From: a virus
Length of the DNA stretch: 39,010 nucleotides
Virus record (IMG/VR): IMGVR_UViG_3300038309_000064
Location: 1 to 39,010 of that record
Direction: 5' to 3' (one strand)
Shown here: piece after piece, positions 1-7,538 of the stretch
Position numbering within the stretch: the stretch's first letter is position 1
How the letters are laid out: each line of letters opens with the position of its first letter
Made by a program: the position numbers and the translations under genes
Notes under the pieces: generated by a model
Seen by the model: the letters and a program-made list of their open reading frames with translations, nothing else
The model's database searches: none
Told to the model about the DNA's origin: nothing

Positions 1-44
1 CCATTAACTGCACGCTCTAATTGTTCTACTGTTATTTTTCTCAT
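1..44 (-). CDS. Tail-completion (gp10-like) gene, 5' fragment of the duplicated copy
   Basis: The ATG is at 44-42 and the frame runs off the window after 14 full codons. These match the start of the complete gene at 38495-38884. It exists only because the window wraps past its own start and is not a second gene. Its ATG overlaps the stop of the preceding gene by one base (TAATG), which points to translational coupling. Confidence 0.85.
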   Translation of the reverse strand, partial: MRKITVEQLERAVN

Positions 45-170
45 TAAATTACTTTTTCGGCTAATACAACTAAATGCGGATTGCTACCTTTATTTCTATC
101 TATTACGAATCTAACATGATAAGCATCAGTCCCTTGCGTTAAGCGATCCCCCTCACTAACATCAGTTCCG
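1..170. repeat. Terminal overlap, left copy
   Basis: The first 170 bases are repeated as the last 170 (38841-39010) with three differences, at 92, 137 and 143. All three fall at third codon positions of the 103-codon gene and are synonymous. This is the signature of a circular or circularly permuted genome read past its start, with the two ends drawn from slightly different strain variants. A fixed terminal repeat of the virion DNA is a less likely alternative, because the repeat has no special boundary and cuts through two genes. Confidence 0.9.
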
Positions 171-355
171 ACTGGGCAAATTATCGTATATGCTTTCGAA
201 AATTCCAGTTTAGAATATTCCTGATAAATATCAGCAACCCCTTGCTCTAACCATCCATAAAAAGTTTCCTGTAATACATTTGCCGAGCTATCCCCTGTCC
301 ATTCTTGACGATAAGTAGAAAATTTAGTTGTAAAAAACTTACTTATTGAACTCAT
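44..355 (-). CDS. Putative head-closure / neck protein (103 aa)
   Basis: A small protein between the gp6-like connector and the gp10-like tail-completion protein. In HK97-type phages this slot holds the head-closure or stopper protein (SPP1 gp16 / lambda gpFII type). Its length and the block TQGTDAYHVRFVIDR near the C-terminus fit that group, but I have no catalytic or diagnostic motif, so the role rests on position. The start overlaps the upstream stop as ATGA (355-352), and the stop overlaps the next start as TAATG. Its 3' part is repeated at the right end of the window with three synonymous changes, direct evidence of purifying selection on a real protein. Confidence 0.7.
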   Translation of the reverse strand: MSSISKFFTTKFSTYRQEWTGDSSANVLQETFYGWLEQGVADIYQEYSKLEFSKAYTIICPVGTDVSEGDRLTQGTDAYHVRFVIDRNKGSNPHLVVLAEKVI

Positions 356-978
356 AATAATATTCTTTTATAACTATCTAAAATTTCCATTGCTTTTGAT
401 AGATCATCGAATCCTCCACCATCGGCATAAGTTACAGAATAAGTATCTCCAATTTTTTCACTTTTAATTGCTCCGCTATTCTCCCCTCTATTTTGATAAT
501 ACATTCCCGATGCAATAACTGTAGCCGCATAAATGATATCATCGGGTACATTTTCCGAATATCCCCATTTAGCAGTTATTCTATGGTTTCCCACTCCCTT
601 AATCCAAATTCTATTTCTTAATCCTATTTTTCTTATTGGCCTTCCCTCGGAAACATAATTAGTTGGTAATAGATAATATTCCAGGATTGCTCCCTCTGCA
701 TTTGTTTGCTCTGTAAAACTATCCCCATAATAATTAGTACCGACTTCAACCTTGCTCACCGAAATACAATCATCAATTATTAATGCTGGCCTATCATTTC
801 CATCAAAATATCTTATGCTAGCTGTTTCATCAGCCTTAAAATTTCTATCTGTGTATTTATCAATAAATTTTTGAGTAGCTAAAATAAATTGAACTGCATC
901 GTCATTAGAAATAGTTATATCTCCTCCGAGATAATTTTCTAATAATCCCTTATTTGTATATTGTTTATCGGTTGTCAT
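352..978 (-). CDS. Head-tail connector, gp6-like (208 aa)
   Basis: Probably forms the adaptor ring under the portal. The N-terminal half is helical, with an LLENYLGG and AVQFILATQKFIDKYTDRNF pattern typical of gp6-like connectors, in which a short helical bundle starting near the N-terminus is followed by beta-strands. The later part (residues about 60-150) is strand-rich. Length is at the long end for this family. The gene lies directly downstream of the capsid region and is joined by ATGA overlaps to both neighbours (978-975 and 355-352), so it is translated as one coupled unit with the neck genes. Assignment rests on the N-terminal pattern plus synteny. Confidence 0.75.
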   Translation of the reverse strand: MTTDKQYTNKGLLENYLGGDITISNDDAVQFILATQKFIDKYTDRNFKADETASIRYFDGNDRPALIIDDCISVSKVEVGTNYYGDSFTEQTNAEGAILEYYLLPTNYVSEGRPIRKIGLRNRIWIKGVGNHRITAKWGYSENVPDDIIYAATVIASGMYYQNRGENSGAIKSEKIGDTYSVTYADGGGFDDLSKAMEILDSYKRILL

Positions 979-1127
979 TTCTTTTTAATTACCCTTTCTT
1001 TTTTAATCATTGAATTTTTAATCTTCTTCGGCTCATGGTTTCTAACAAACTTCCAAAACTTCGGATCCATTTTTTCCTCAGTAACTATTATTGATAGGGA
1101 TGTTTTGTGCTGATAAATTTTTTTCAT
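975..1127 (-). CDS. Small basic hypothetical protein (50 aa)
   Basis: ATG at 1127-1125, stop TGA at 977-975 overlapping the next ATG as ATGA. It encodes a lysine-rich 50-residue protein with one aromatic patch (DPKFWKFVRNHEPKKIK). Small proteins at this place, right after the capsid gene, are common in HK97-like modules, but I cannot assign a role. The coupled overlap and A-rich start context make it a credible gene despite its size. Confidence 0.6.
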   Translation of the reverse strand: MKKIYQHKTSLSIIVTEEKMDPKFWKFVRNHEPKKIKNSMIKKERVIKKK

Positions 1128-1141
1128 AATTTTAGCCTTAA

Positions 1142-1191
1142 CTCTTATAAATAAATTAATTCCTTATAAGAGGAAAACTAAAAGTTTTCCT
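1142..1191 (-). promoter_or_regulatory. Two back-to-back hairpins downstream of the capsid gene
   Basis: Between the capsid stop (1239) and the next ORF lie two inverted repeats. The arms 1171-1179 and 1183-1191 form a perfect 9-bp stem with a 3-base loop. The arms 1142-1150 and 1164-1172 form a second 9-bp stem with a 13-base loop. They share two bases, so both cannot form fully at once. No T-tract follows directly, so a full intrinsic terminator is unlikely. A 3'-end stabiliser or processing site that raises capsid mRNA relative to downstream genes is my inference. Confidence 0.5.
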
Positions 1192-1238
1192 ACCGGTTGA
1201 GTAAAAGAGATCTCCGGCTTCTCCATGAGTACTAAATA

Positions 1239-2618
1239 CTAGGCACTAGCAGCAGCAGTCGTTAGTTTAGTAACTGCAGATGGGATGATCGCAAGATATC
1301 CAACCTGAGTTATCCAACGAACCGCCTCTCTATCAGTGGTGATAAGGTTGATATCTGCTGAATCAGCAATATTTCTAACCGCACCAGCATTGAAACGATC
1401 GGCCACAATACCTCCTCTAACTCCTCGCAAACATGCTTTTCGCAAATCTCCGAAAAGAACGAAAGAAGTATCGGCAGCTGAATCGCTAGAACTAGGCATA
1501 GCCTCAACTAAAACGATAGGATATCCATCGATATTAGCTGGCTCAGTTCCCTGAGCTGCTTTCCAGATGAAAGCACCGGCTCCGTCTCCTGCTGAGATAG
1601 CATCTTCTCTCAAATTTCTAACATAAGTTAGAATTGATCGGTGCATGTAATACTTAGCATTTGCTAATGCTCCTTGCGGAGTAGCATCTTGCATAGCTCG
1701 CAACTTCTCAACAGAAATGTTTGAGAAAGCTGTATCACCGCTAGCAAGCGTAACTTCATTAACGCTACCATTCTCCAAAAGTCCGGTAAACGAACCATAA
1801 GTTGAAGTACCATCACCGATAAAGAAAGCTTCATCTTCTGCCTGTGCAAATCCCTCAGCAACTCTTTCTCCCAAGAAAGACACGAAGTCAATTTCTTGTT
1901 CTTGAAGCAATTCGCGGGTAAGCGTAACAATTGCAGCAAGTTTTTTAAGATCTAGAGTTCCCTGACCAAGAACGGCCTGAGTAGATTTAATTGATCCTCC
2001 CTCGTCTACCCAGTAAACAGTTACATCAGTCGCAAGGTTATTAGCCTTGTAGCTGTTATTCATGAAAGACACGGTTGTCATTTCACGAGCTGCAACTCCA
2101 TATTGAGTCATTAAGTGTCGGATCTCAGCATCCAAGTAGTCATGGGTAATATACCCAGAATAAGGAGTACCTGTCGAATCAGTCGTCATTTCAGCTTTAA
2201 CTTTACCGAATTCTTTAGTTTCGGCTCCATTAACAACTGAAAGTAGACCCTCACGCAGATATTTATTCATTAATTGACGCTCAGCATCTTTTTTAGCCTC
2301 GGTGGAATAAACGCCAACTTTCTTAGCCATTTTTTCCTTATGGGCATCTAGAAGTTTTTGCACTTCTGCCAAAACATCTTTCTTTAATGAACTTTTTTCT
2401 CCATCAAAAACTTTTTTCATAGCTTTTTCTACTTCTTGCTCTACTTCTCCATCCTCGGGGTTTTCCTCAGGAAGTTCGTCTACTTTTTCAACGTCTTCCT
2501 TGGCAACATCTTGCACATCTTGCTCCTGCTCCTCAAGCTCTTTTTTAATAGCTTGTTTTTCTTCGGCTGAAGCATAACCTCTCTCTAGGATTTCCTTTAG
2601 CTTTTTGATAAATTTCAT
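1239..2618 (-). CDS. Major capsid protein, HK97 fold (459 aa)
   Basis: Forms the icosahedral shell. Residues 1 to about 110 are almost all charged and helical (long Glu/Lys coiled coil), which fits an HK97-type delta scaffold domain removed by the prohead protease. The remainder has the HK97 capsid pattern: an N-arm, an E-loop region with VTVYWVDEGGSIKSTQ, the spine helix around LTRELLQEQEIDFVSFLGERVA, and AFFIGDGTSTYGSFTGLL. The last bases of the protease gene supply a GAGGTG ribosome-site-like sequence 5 bases before this ATG, one of few in the genome. The gene is clearly more GC-rich than its neighbours, as expected for the most highly expressed product. Confidence 0.93.
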   Translation of the reverse strand: MKFIKKLKEILERGYASAEEKQAIKKELEEQEQDVQDVAKEDVEKVDELPEENPEDGEVEQEVEKAMKKVFDGEKSSLKKDVLAEVQKLLDAHKEKMAKKVGVYSTEAKKDAERQLMNKYLREGLLSVVNGAETKEFGKVKAEMTTDSTGTPYSGYITHDYLDAEIRHLMTQYGVAAREMTTVSFMNNSYKANNLATDVTVYWVDEGGSIKSTQAVLGQGTLDLKKLAAIVTLTRELLQEQEIDFVSFLGERVAEGFAQAEDEAFFIGDGTSTYGSFTGLLENGSVNEVTLASGDTAFSNISVEKLRAMQDATPQGALANAKYYMHRSILTYVRNLREDAISAGDGAGAFIWKAAQGTEPANIDGYPIVLVEAMPSSSDSAADTSFVLFGDLRKACLRGVRGGIVADRFNAGAVRNIADSADINLITTDREAVRWITQVGYLAIIPSAVTKLTTAAASA

Positions 2619-2620
2619 AA

Positions 2621-3415
2621 TTACACCTCACTTTCTAGTTTTTTTATTTTCGTCATCTGACGAATTATACGATTTGCCATTTGTCGCTTTTTTTCGGCTT
2701 CGACCTCGCCTTTTTGCAACCGCTGTGTAACAGCAAGCACTTCTTTTAATATTTCATTTCTCTTTTTCTCTCTTTTCTCGATTATTCTTTTTAACGCCTT
2801 GATCTGTTTTTGCTTCTTTGTTTCAATCTCGACAACTTCTTTTTCCTCAACAACCTCCTCTTTCTTTTCTTCTTTTTCTTCTTCGTTTAACTTTCCACAC
2901 TTAGCACATTTAAATACTCCTTTATCTTTAATCCAATTTTTATGTTCGCATATACTTTCAACGTCTATCCCTTTTGATTTTGCTAATGCCATTGCATTTG
3001 CCGGAACCGCAACTGCTGACACTTCAAGCAATTCTGATTTTGTAATATTCCCTGATTTTTCATCCATCTCTAATGGCATAAATCCGATCGAAAATGCATT
3101 AAGGAACCCACCGGCATAAAGATCAAAAATGATTTTAGCCTTAGGATTTTCATTAACCGCAAATTTAACTTTACCTTGTAGCTTTCCCTCTTTAACTCCG
3201 ATAGGGCTAATTTTTCCTATTACCTCAGTTGCATCCCCGTAATTATGGCTATTAAGCAAGACTGGGTTTTTCTTAAAAGCCTTTAAATCGAAATTCTGCT
3301 CGACTACTTCCAAATGCCTATCTACATTATCGCTTGAAAATATAGCATCGAGCGTAAAGCTTTCTTTGTTAACTTCTTTTAACTCGATTGGCAATTCTAA
3401 ATATTTTTTTTCCAT
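2621..3415 (-). CDS. Prohead protease, S78 family, with C-terminal zinc-knuckle-like and coiled-coil extension (264 aa)
   Basis: Serine protease that matures the procapsid by cutting the capsid delta domain. Visible S78 features: KNPVLLNSHNYGD with His57, GGFLNAFSIGF with Ser109, and the strand SELLEVSAVAVPAN with Glu131, which fit the Ser-His-Glu arrangement of the HK97 gp4 family. Beyond the protease core, residues 156-173 contain Cys-x-His and later Cys-x2-Cys, a possible zinc knuckle. A strongly charged Glu/Lys coiled coil follows to the end, possibly a scaffold or capsid-binding tail. The stop lies two bases before the capsid start. Confidence 0.9.
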   Translation of the reverse strand: MEKKYLELPIELKEVNKESFTLDAIFSSDNVDRHLEVVEQNFDLKAFKKNPVLLNSHNYGDATEVIGKISPIGVKEGKLQGKVKFAVNENPKAKIIFDLYAGGFLNAFSIGFMPLEMDEKSGNITKSELLEVSAVAVPANAMALAKSKGIDVESICEHKNWIKDKGVFKCAKCGKLNEEEKEEKKEEVVEEKEVVEIETKKQKQIKALKRIIEKREKKRNEILKEVLAVTQRLQKGEVEAEKKRQMANRIIRQMTKIKKLESEV

Positions 3416-3442
3416 AACGTTTATAAAATTATTAAATAAAAC

Positions 3443-3910
3443 TTACTGACCCCTCTTATTTTGCTTCTTCAGTTTTTTATATATCCTTTCTTGATTAATA
3501 TATTCTTCATTAGTTCTTCCCCTTTTTCCGCTTCTTCCTTTTTCTCTTGTTATGGGAAGCTCTAATACTGTCTCTATTCTTTGATATTTAACTATCGAAT
3601 ATGGCAATATTGCTTTTAATAATGTTCTTGCTTTCTCTCCAGTTATTTGATATCTATGGCAAGGTCTCCATTTGCTATATTTAGATTCTTTTCTAACTAT
3701 ATATGAACATCCCGCTCCGATAGTATTTTTTAACCATTCAATTATATTTATATCAGTATTAACAATAATAAAAACCATTTGATAATCCTTTAAAAACATT
3801 TTAGATACAGAGTCCTTTTTTGATATTGTTACACAGCCATCTGCATCAAAAAATCCTGCTATATATGCTTTTTGCTCCTTACTTAGTTTGTTTATTTTTC
3901 CCTGTTTCAT
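3443..3910 (-). CDS. LAGLIDADG homing endonuclease, single motif (155 aa)
   Basis: A DNA endonuclease that spreads its own gene. The motif AYIAGFFDADG (residues 15-25) carries the catalytic acidic residue and dimer helix of the LAGLIDADG family. Only one clear copy is present, so it would act as a homodimer. The rest is basic, with the strand pattern typical of LAGLIDADG_3-like proteins. I chose the ATG at 3910 because it lies after the portal stop and behind an A-rich leader. The upstream ATG at 3928 would overlap the portal by 13 bases. It sits between two intact virion genes and interrupts neither, so it is free-standing. Confidence 0.88.
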   Translation of the reverse strand: MKQGKINKLSKEQKAYIAGFFDADGCVTISKKDSVSKMFLKDYQMVFIIVNTDINIIEWLKNTIGAGCSYIVRKESKYSKWRPCHRYQITGEKARTLLKAILPYSIVKYQRIETVLELPITREKGRSGKRGRTNEEYINQERIYKKLKKQNKRGQ

Positions 3911-3915
3911 ATTTT

Positions 3916-6021
3916 CTAAATAAAGCATTCACACGAAATTACTTCTTCCGCTCCACCATTTGGATCTCCCGGAAACATTAATCCATTGCTAAATGCAGTG
4001 TCTATTGGTTTTTCCTCTCCATCCATTGCTTGGTGCCATTCTCTAACTCCTCCCTTTACTCCGGGAGCCCAAACCCAAATCTTTAAACCCAAGCCTGCCT
4101 GCTTATATCCTTGAATAGTGCCATATTGCATTACTCCGTGAGTTTCAGTCCTCGCTATTGTAGTAGCTCTACCCTTACTTATTCCATCATAAGTTTCCCT
4201 TATTCTATCAACCAGTTTGTCAGTTCCCTCTCCATCGCTAAAACTCTGCTCAAATTCACTTTTTAACTTATCAAAGGTTGTATCATTTATCTGCTTTGCG
4301 AATATATCTGTTTTTTTATCTAACCAACTTTGTATTTCTGCAGTTTCATTAAACTCCCAATCTGAACCGGCAATTTCTTTGCTATCTTTAGCGGCCTTAT
4401 TTAATAACTCGCTTAATATTGGCAAAATTGTATCTTTAGCAATTCTTATTTCTAGGGAGTGAGTAAAAACCTCTCCCAATAATTCTTTTTTAACTACGGC
4501 TGATTTTTGAGTTCTTATCTTGCTTAAAATTCTTTCCTCTTGCCCTTTAAAATATTTTTTGACCTCTCTTAAAACTAATTGAGAATTCCTATCTAATCTT
4601 TTTAATTGTAATGCATGATAAGCCTTTCTAATCTCCTTATTTCTCAATGGATGATATGACTTAGTTTTGCATGGCTTACTGCAAAGGCTCTCTGCTATCG
4701 CTACCGCCTGCTCTTGGCTCATCGATGGATCTTCCGCCATTATCTCAGGGATCTTTCTTGAAACACACTGTGCCTTTGTTTCATCACTTTGTCGACAAGC
4801 TGGCGATTTGGTAATTGTTTTCTTTTTGGTTGGTGTTATCGAGTTATCAACTCCCATCGGCACTAAATTCATTGGTACTAAAATATCATCTCCTCCTTTT
4901 ATCGGATCTAGCCCGAGCATCTCTCTTTTCTCATTAGTTGTCATTGCATTAATATTATTCGCTGTTTCTAGATCTTTTCTTTTATCTTCTTTATTTTCCG
5001 GTGTAGGATCAACGAAAGTTAACTCTAAATCTTCCGGGATTAAAACCTGATTTAGTTTCTCGCATAGATTTTTGCATAATGGATTTATTGTTTCCCGTAA
5101 GAATATTGCTATTGCCGCATCTGCATTTGCATAAGTTTCATCCGATGTAGATCCTAATATTGATTTTGGAACTCCAGTTAAAATCGCGATATCATTTAAC
5201 GTTACTTTCTTTGTTTCTAAATAAGCCATTTCCGCTGGTGTTAACGCCATTTTGTCATATTCCGCCTCTCCCCCTAAAAACATTGGCAAGCCGGATCTGC
5301 TAGCATTTCCGTATTCTTCCTGATATTTATCTTTTATTTCCTCTAACTGCTCCTTATTTAAAACTGATTTAAATTTAAATACTCCCTCAACTCTACCTCC
5401 ATTTTCCAATACCTTATTTTGATATTCATCAATTTGAGTAGATGTTTCTATTTGCCTAATTCCTGCTCTCATTAATGATTCTCCCCTTAATGGTGCTACC
5501 GGATCAGGATTATGTGCGTAAATTATCTCATCCGCCTGAAAAATCTTTGTGCCCTTTCCTGTTCGATATTCAACATTTATCAATTCTCCGGTTGCTTCGC
5601 TAAAGTTTGGCTTTACTAGATCACTCCTTAATATTTGTAATTCATTAATCCTATTTCCTCCACCCATTGTCATTTCCTTGTCTAGCAGAATATATACCTC
5701 TCCGAAAATATCGTAGTATTTTTGATATAAAGCCCAAAATTCCCTACCTGTGAAAACTTTACTGGGATTATAAAGCAATCCGAGAAGTTTATTATCTTCA
5801 ATAACCTTATCCCCTCTTTTTAAAATAAACTCTATTTCGCTAACCTTTTCCGCTCTTTTACTTATAGCCCTATTTGCATAAAGAGAAATCTCATAGGCAC
5901 TTAGATAATCTGACTTTGAATAATTTTTTTTATACTTTGAAAAAGGCAAAACAGAAATGCTAGAAAAAACATTATCTCCGCCTAAAAAATTCTTTATTCT
6001 GTTCCGAAAGTTTTTAAACAT
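3916..6021 (-). CDS. Portal protein fused to a MuF-like head morphogenesis domain (701 aa)
   Basis: Residues about 20-390 match the HK97-family portal (DNA gateway ring): YEISLYANRAISKRAEKVSEI, PSKVFTGREFW, AEMAYLETKKVTLNDIAILTGVPKSIL. Residues 409-451 hold a Cys-bounded insert (four cysteines, QEQAVAIAESLC) of a kind seen in phage structural proteins. Residues about 480-701 are a MuF/SPP1-gp7-like minor head domain with ATTIARTETHGVMQYGTIQGY and a terminal CEC motif. Portal and MuF are normally separate genes; here they are one chain, so about twelve MuF copies would sit on the portal. The ATG directly follows the T-tract of a terminator-like hairpin with no ribosome site. Confidence 0.9.
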   Translation of the reverse strand: MFKNFRNRIKNFLGGDNVFSSISVLPFSKYKKNYSKSDYLSAYEISLYANRAISKRAEKVSEIEFILKRGDKVIEDNKLLGLLYNPSKVFTGREFWALYQKYYDIFGEVYILLDKEMTMGGGNRINELQILRSDLVKPNFSEATGELINVEYRTGKGTKIFQADEIIYAHNPDPVAPLRGESLMRAGIRQIETSTQIDEYQNKVLENGGRVEGVFKFKSVLNKEQLEEIKDKYQEEYGNASRSGLPMFLGGEAEYDKMALTPAEMAYLETKKVTLNDIAILTGVPKSILGSTSDETYANADAAIAIFLRETINPLCKNLCEKLNQVLIPEDLELTFVDPTPENKEDKRKDLETANNINAMTTNEKREMLGLDPIKGGDDILVPMNLVPMGVDNSITPTKKKTITKSPACRQSDETKAQCVSRKIPEIMAEDPSMSQEQAVAIAESLCSKPCKTKSYHPLRNKEIRKAYHALQLKRLDRNSQLVLREVKKYFKGQEERILSKIRTQKSAVVKKELLGEVFTHSLEIRIAKDTILPILSELLNKAAKDSKEIAGSDWEFNETAEIQSWLDKKTDIFAKQINDTTFDKLKSEFEQSFSDGEGTDKLVDRIRETYDGISKGRATTIARTETHGVMQYGTIQGYKQAGLGLKIWVWAPGVKGGVREWHQAMDGEEKPIDTAFSNGLMFPGDPNGGAEEVISCECFI

Positions 6022-6072
6022 AAAAAAACCGACAAAAATTACAATAATTTAATATTGCTCTTTTATCGGTTT
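6022..6072 (-). terminator. Terminator-like hairpin abutting the portal ATG
   Basis: Read on the minus strand, the arm starting AAACCGATAAAAG (6072 downward) pairs over 13 positions with the arm ending TCGGTTT (up to 6026). Two of the pairs are G-U wobbles that would be mismatches on the other strand, so the signal is for minus-strand RNA. An inner CAATA/TATTG stem closes it. The right arm runs into seven T (6028-6022) followed directly by the portal ATG. The shape is an intrinsic terminator, but it stands between a promoter and the gene, so an attenuator or antitermination target is more likely than a simple end. Confidence 0.6.
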
Positions 6073-6107
6073 GTCCGCTTGAAGTTTATTTTTTAAATTG
6101 TACTACT

Positions 6108-6136
6108 ATTATAGCACATCTAATCCAACAATGCAA
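6108..6136 (-). promoter_or_regulatory. Promoter upstream of the portal/head operon
   Basis: Minus strand: -10 TATAAT at 6113-6108 with the extended element TGC directly before it, and a weaker -35 TTGCAT at 6136-6131, spacing 17. It overlaps the end of the 51-codon ORF. Transcription would start near 6100 and pass through the terminator-like hairpin before the portal. It is the best promoter I see for the structural genes. Confidence 0.65.
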
Positions 6137-6275
6137 TAGCCTCCCTGTTTATAATTATAACTTTAACTATTTTTCCTTTATGAACTATGCATCTAGCATC
6201 AAATTCTCCAAAATTAATATCATCAGCAACCTTTTCTAATATTTCTTTTAATTTTTTCTTTTCTTTTTTGTCCAT
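6120..6275 (-). CDS. Small hypothetical protein (51 aa)
   Basis: ATG at 6275-6273, stop TAG at 6122-6120, starting three bases after the large terminase stop. The 51-residue product has a lysine-rich N-terminal helix, then alternating strands (CIVHKGKIVKVIIINRE). The helix-plus-two-strands layout resembles small DUF2292-type proteins, though the match is by eye and weak. It ends inside the promoter for the portal. Confidence 0.55.
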   Translation of the reverse strand: MDKKEKKKLKEILEKVADDINFGEFDARCIVHKGKIVKVIIINREAIALLD

Positions 6276-6278
6276 AAT

Positions 6279-7538
6279 TTAAACAAATCCTATAAATCCA
6301 TCGCTTGATTTACCCTTAACCGCGTATCTAGTGGCGTCCATTAAGTGATTAAATTTATCAATTGCTTTATTAGTAGGCTCCTTATTACGATCCAACGCCC
6401 ATTTATATTCATGTGTTTCCATATCAATATTTCTGCTCGATTCAGTATAATGCACCACCTTACCTTTTAATGTATTTATACCGGCTCTAATACTGTCCGA
6501 TCCTTTTGGTGCTTTTCTAACATCCCACCCATCATCCCTTAATTCTCGAATACTTTTAGGCTCTTGCTCATCAGCATAAATAACATCAGTTTTTTTAATT
6601 CCAAGCACTTCAAACCTTTCCGATAATGAATTTCCTTTATTCCCAACATTAGTTAATCCAACCTCATAAAGTAATTCCCTTAGCCATATATTCTCATTAT
6701 GATTTTTAACTTCAACTAATGCAGCCGGATCTCCCGAAAATCCAAAGTCCAGTCCAAAATATCTAGGATAAGGCAATTCTTCAAATTCTGAGTCCTTAAT
6801 TATCTTCCAATCTGAAAAAATTCTACCTCTTGCTCCCTCGCTGACTAATCCGCAAATCATATTATAGTAATGATCCGGGTTTATCTCTTTATATTTTTTA
6901 TACCTATCAACTGTTTTCTGATTTAAATTCCTAATATTATCTAAAAATGTTCCATGTATATAAACTGCATCTGTTTCTGTACTTTTTAACTCAGCTTTGT
7001 AAAATCCCTCAACCTCTGCTTTTTTTAAATTAAACCATCTCTTAATAATCCAATGGTTCCTATCAGGCGGATTTAATAATAATATTATCGAGATGTCGGC
7101 CTTAACTGTTCTTAATGAATCGTCTAATTGCTGAAAATCCTCCTCTGCCACTTCATCAGCCTCCTCTATTATTATCGCATTATAACTAGCTAAGGATTTT
7201 AATTTGCTTTTCTGATCTTCGCTTGATTTTCTAAACCCTATCCCATTTATTTTGTTATTGCCATAATTAAATTCTAATCTATGATCGCTAATCTCAATCA
7301 TCCCCTCTAGTTCATTCTCCTCTAACCTATCCTTTATTTCTTGGAATATTGAATTTCTGATATCCCCTAAAACGAACCTCATTATTGCACACCGGAAATA
7401 GTTAGCGGATAGCAAATTGAGCATTGCGAATTGACTTGCGGCATAAGATCTTCCCGAAGCCCTACCACCCATGCAAATTACGTATCTAGCATTGTTAACG
7501 AATAATGGTTTATAAATTTTACTTGGTAATATCTTCAT
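6279..7538 (-). CDS. terL: Terminase large subunit, Terminase_3/PBSX type (419 aa)
   Basis: ATP-driven DNA packaging motor with headful or site-specific nuclease. ATPase: Walker A GGRASGRS (24-31), Walker B IIIEEADE (122-129). RNase H-like nuclease: Asp264 in YFGLDFGFSGDPAA, Asp323 in YADEQEP, and Asp401 in FNHLMDATRY. Length is normal for the family. The residue that is normally the invariant Walker A lysine (GKS) is Arg30 here (codon AGA). The N-terminus overlaps the small terminase gene by 20 bases, the usual coupled arrangement. Confidence 0.93.
   Translation of the reverse strand: MKILPSKIYKPLFVNNARYVICMGGRASGRSYAASQFAMLNLLSANYFRCAIMRFVLGDIRNSIFQEIKDRLEENELEGMIEISDHRLEFNYGNNKINGIGFRKSSEDQKSKLKSLASYNAIIIEEADEVAEEDFQQLDDSLRTVKADISIILLLNPPDRNHWIIKRWFNLKKAEVEGFYKAELKSTETDAVYIHGTFLDNIRNLNQKTVDRYKKYKEINPDHYYNMICGLVSEGARGRIFSDWKIIKDSEFEELPYPRYFGLDFGFSGDPAALVEVKNHNENIWLRELLYEVGLTNVGNKGNSLSERFEVLGIKKTDVIYADEQEPKSIRELRDDGWDVRKAPKGSDSIRAGINTLKGKVVHYTESSRNIDMETHEYKWALDRNKEPTNKAIDKFNHLMDATRYAVKGKSSDGFIGFV

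Noticed and set aside
3430-3450. Possible duplicated portal 3' end after the LAGLIDADG gene (TTTATTTA shared)
   Set aside because: Only 8 identical bases in AT-rich DNA, with 11 of 16 around it. Too short to claim the same insertion scar as at the epimerase.
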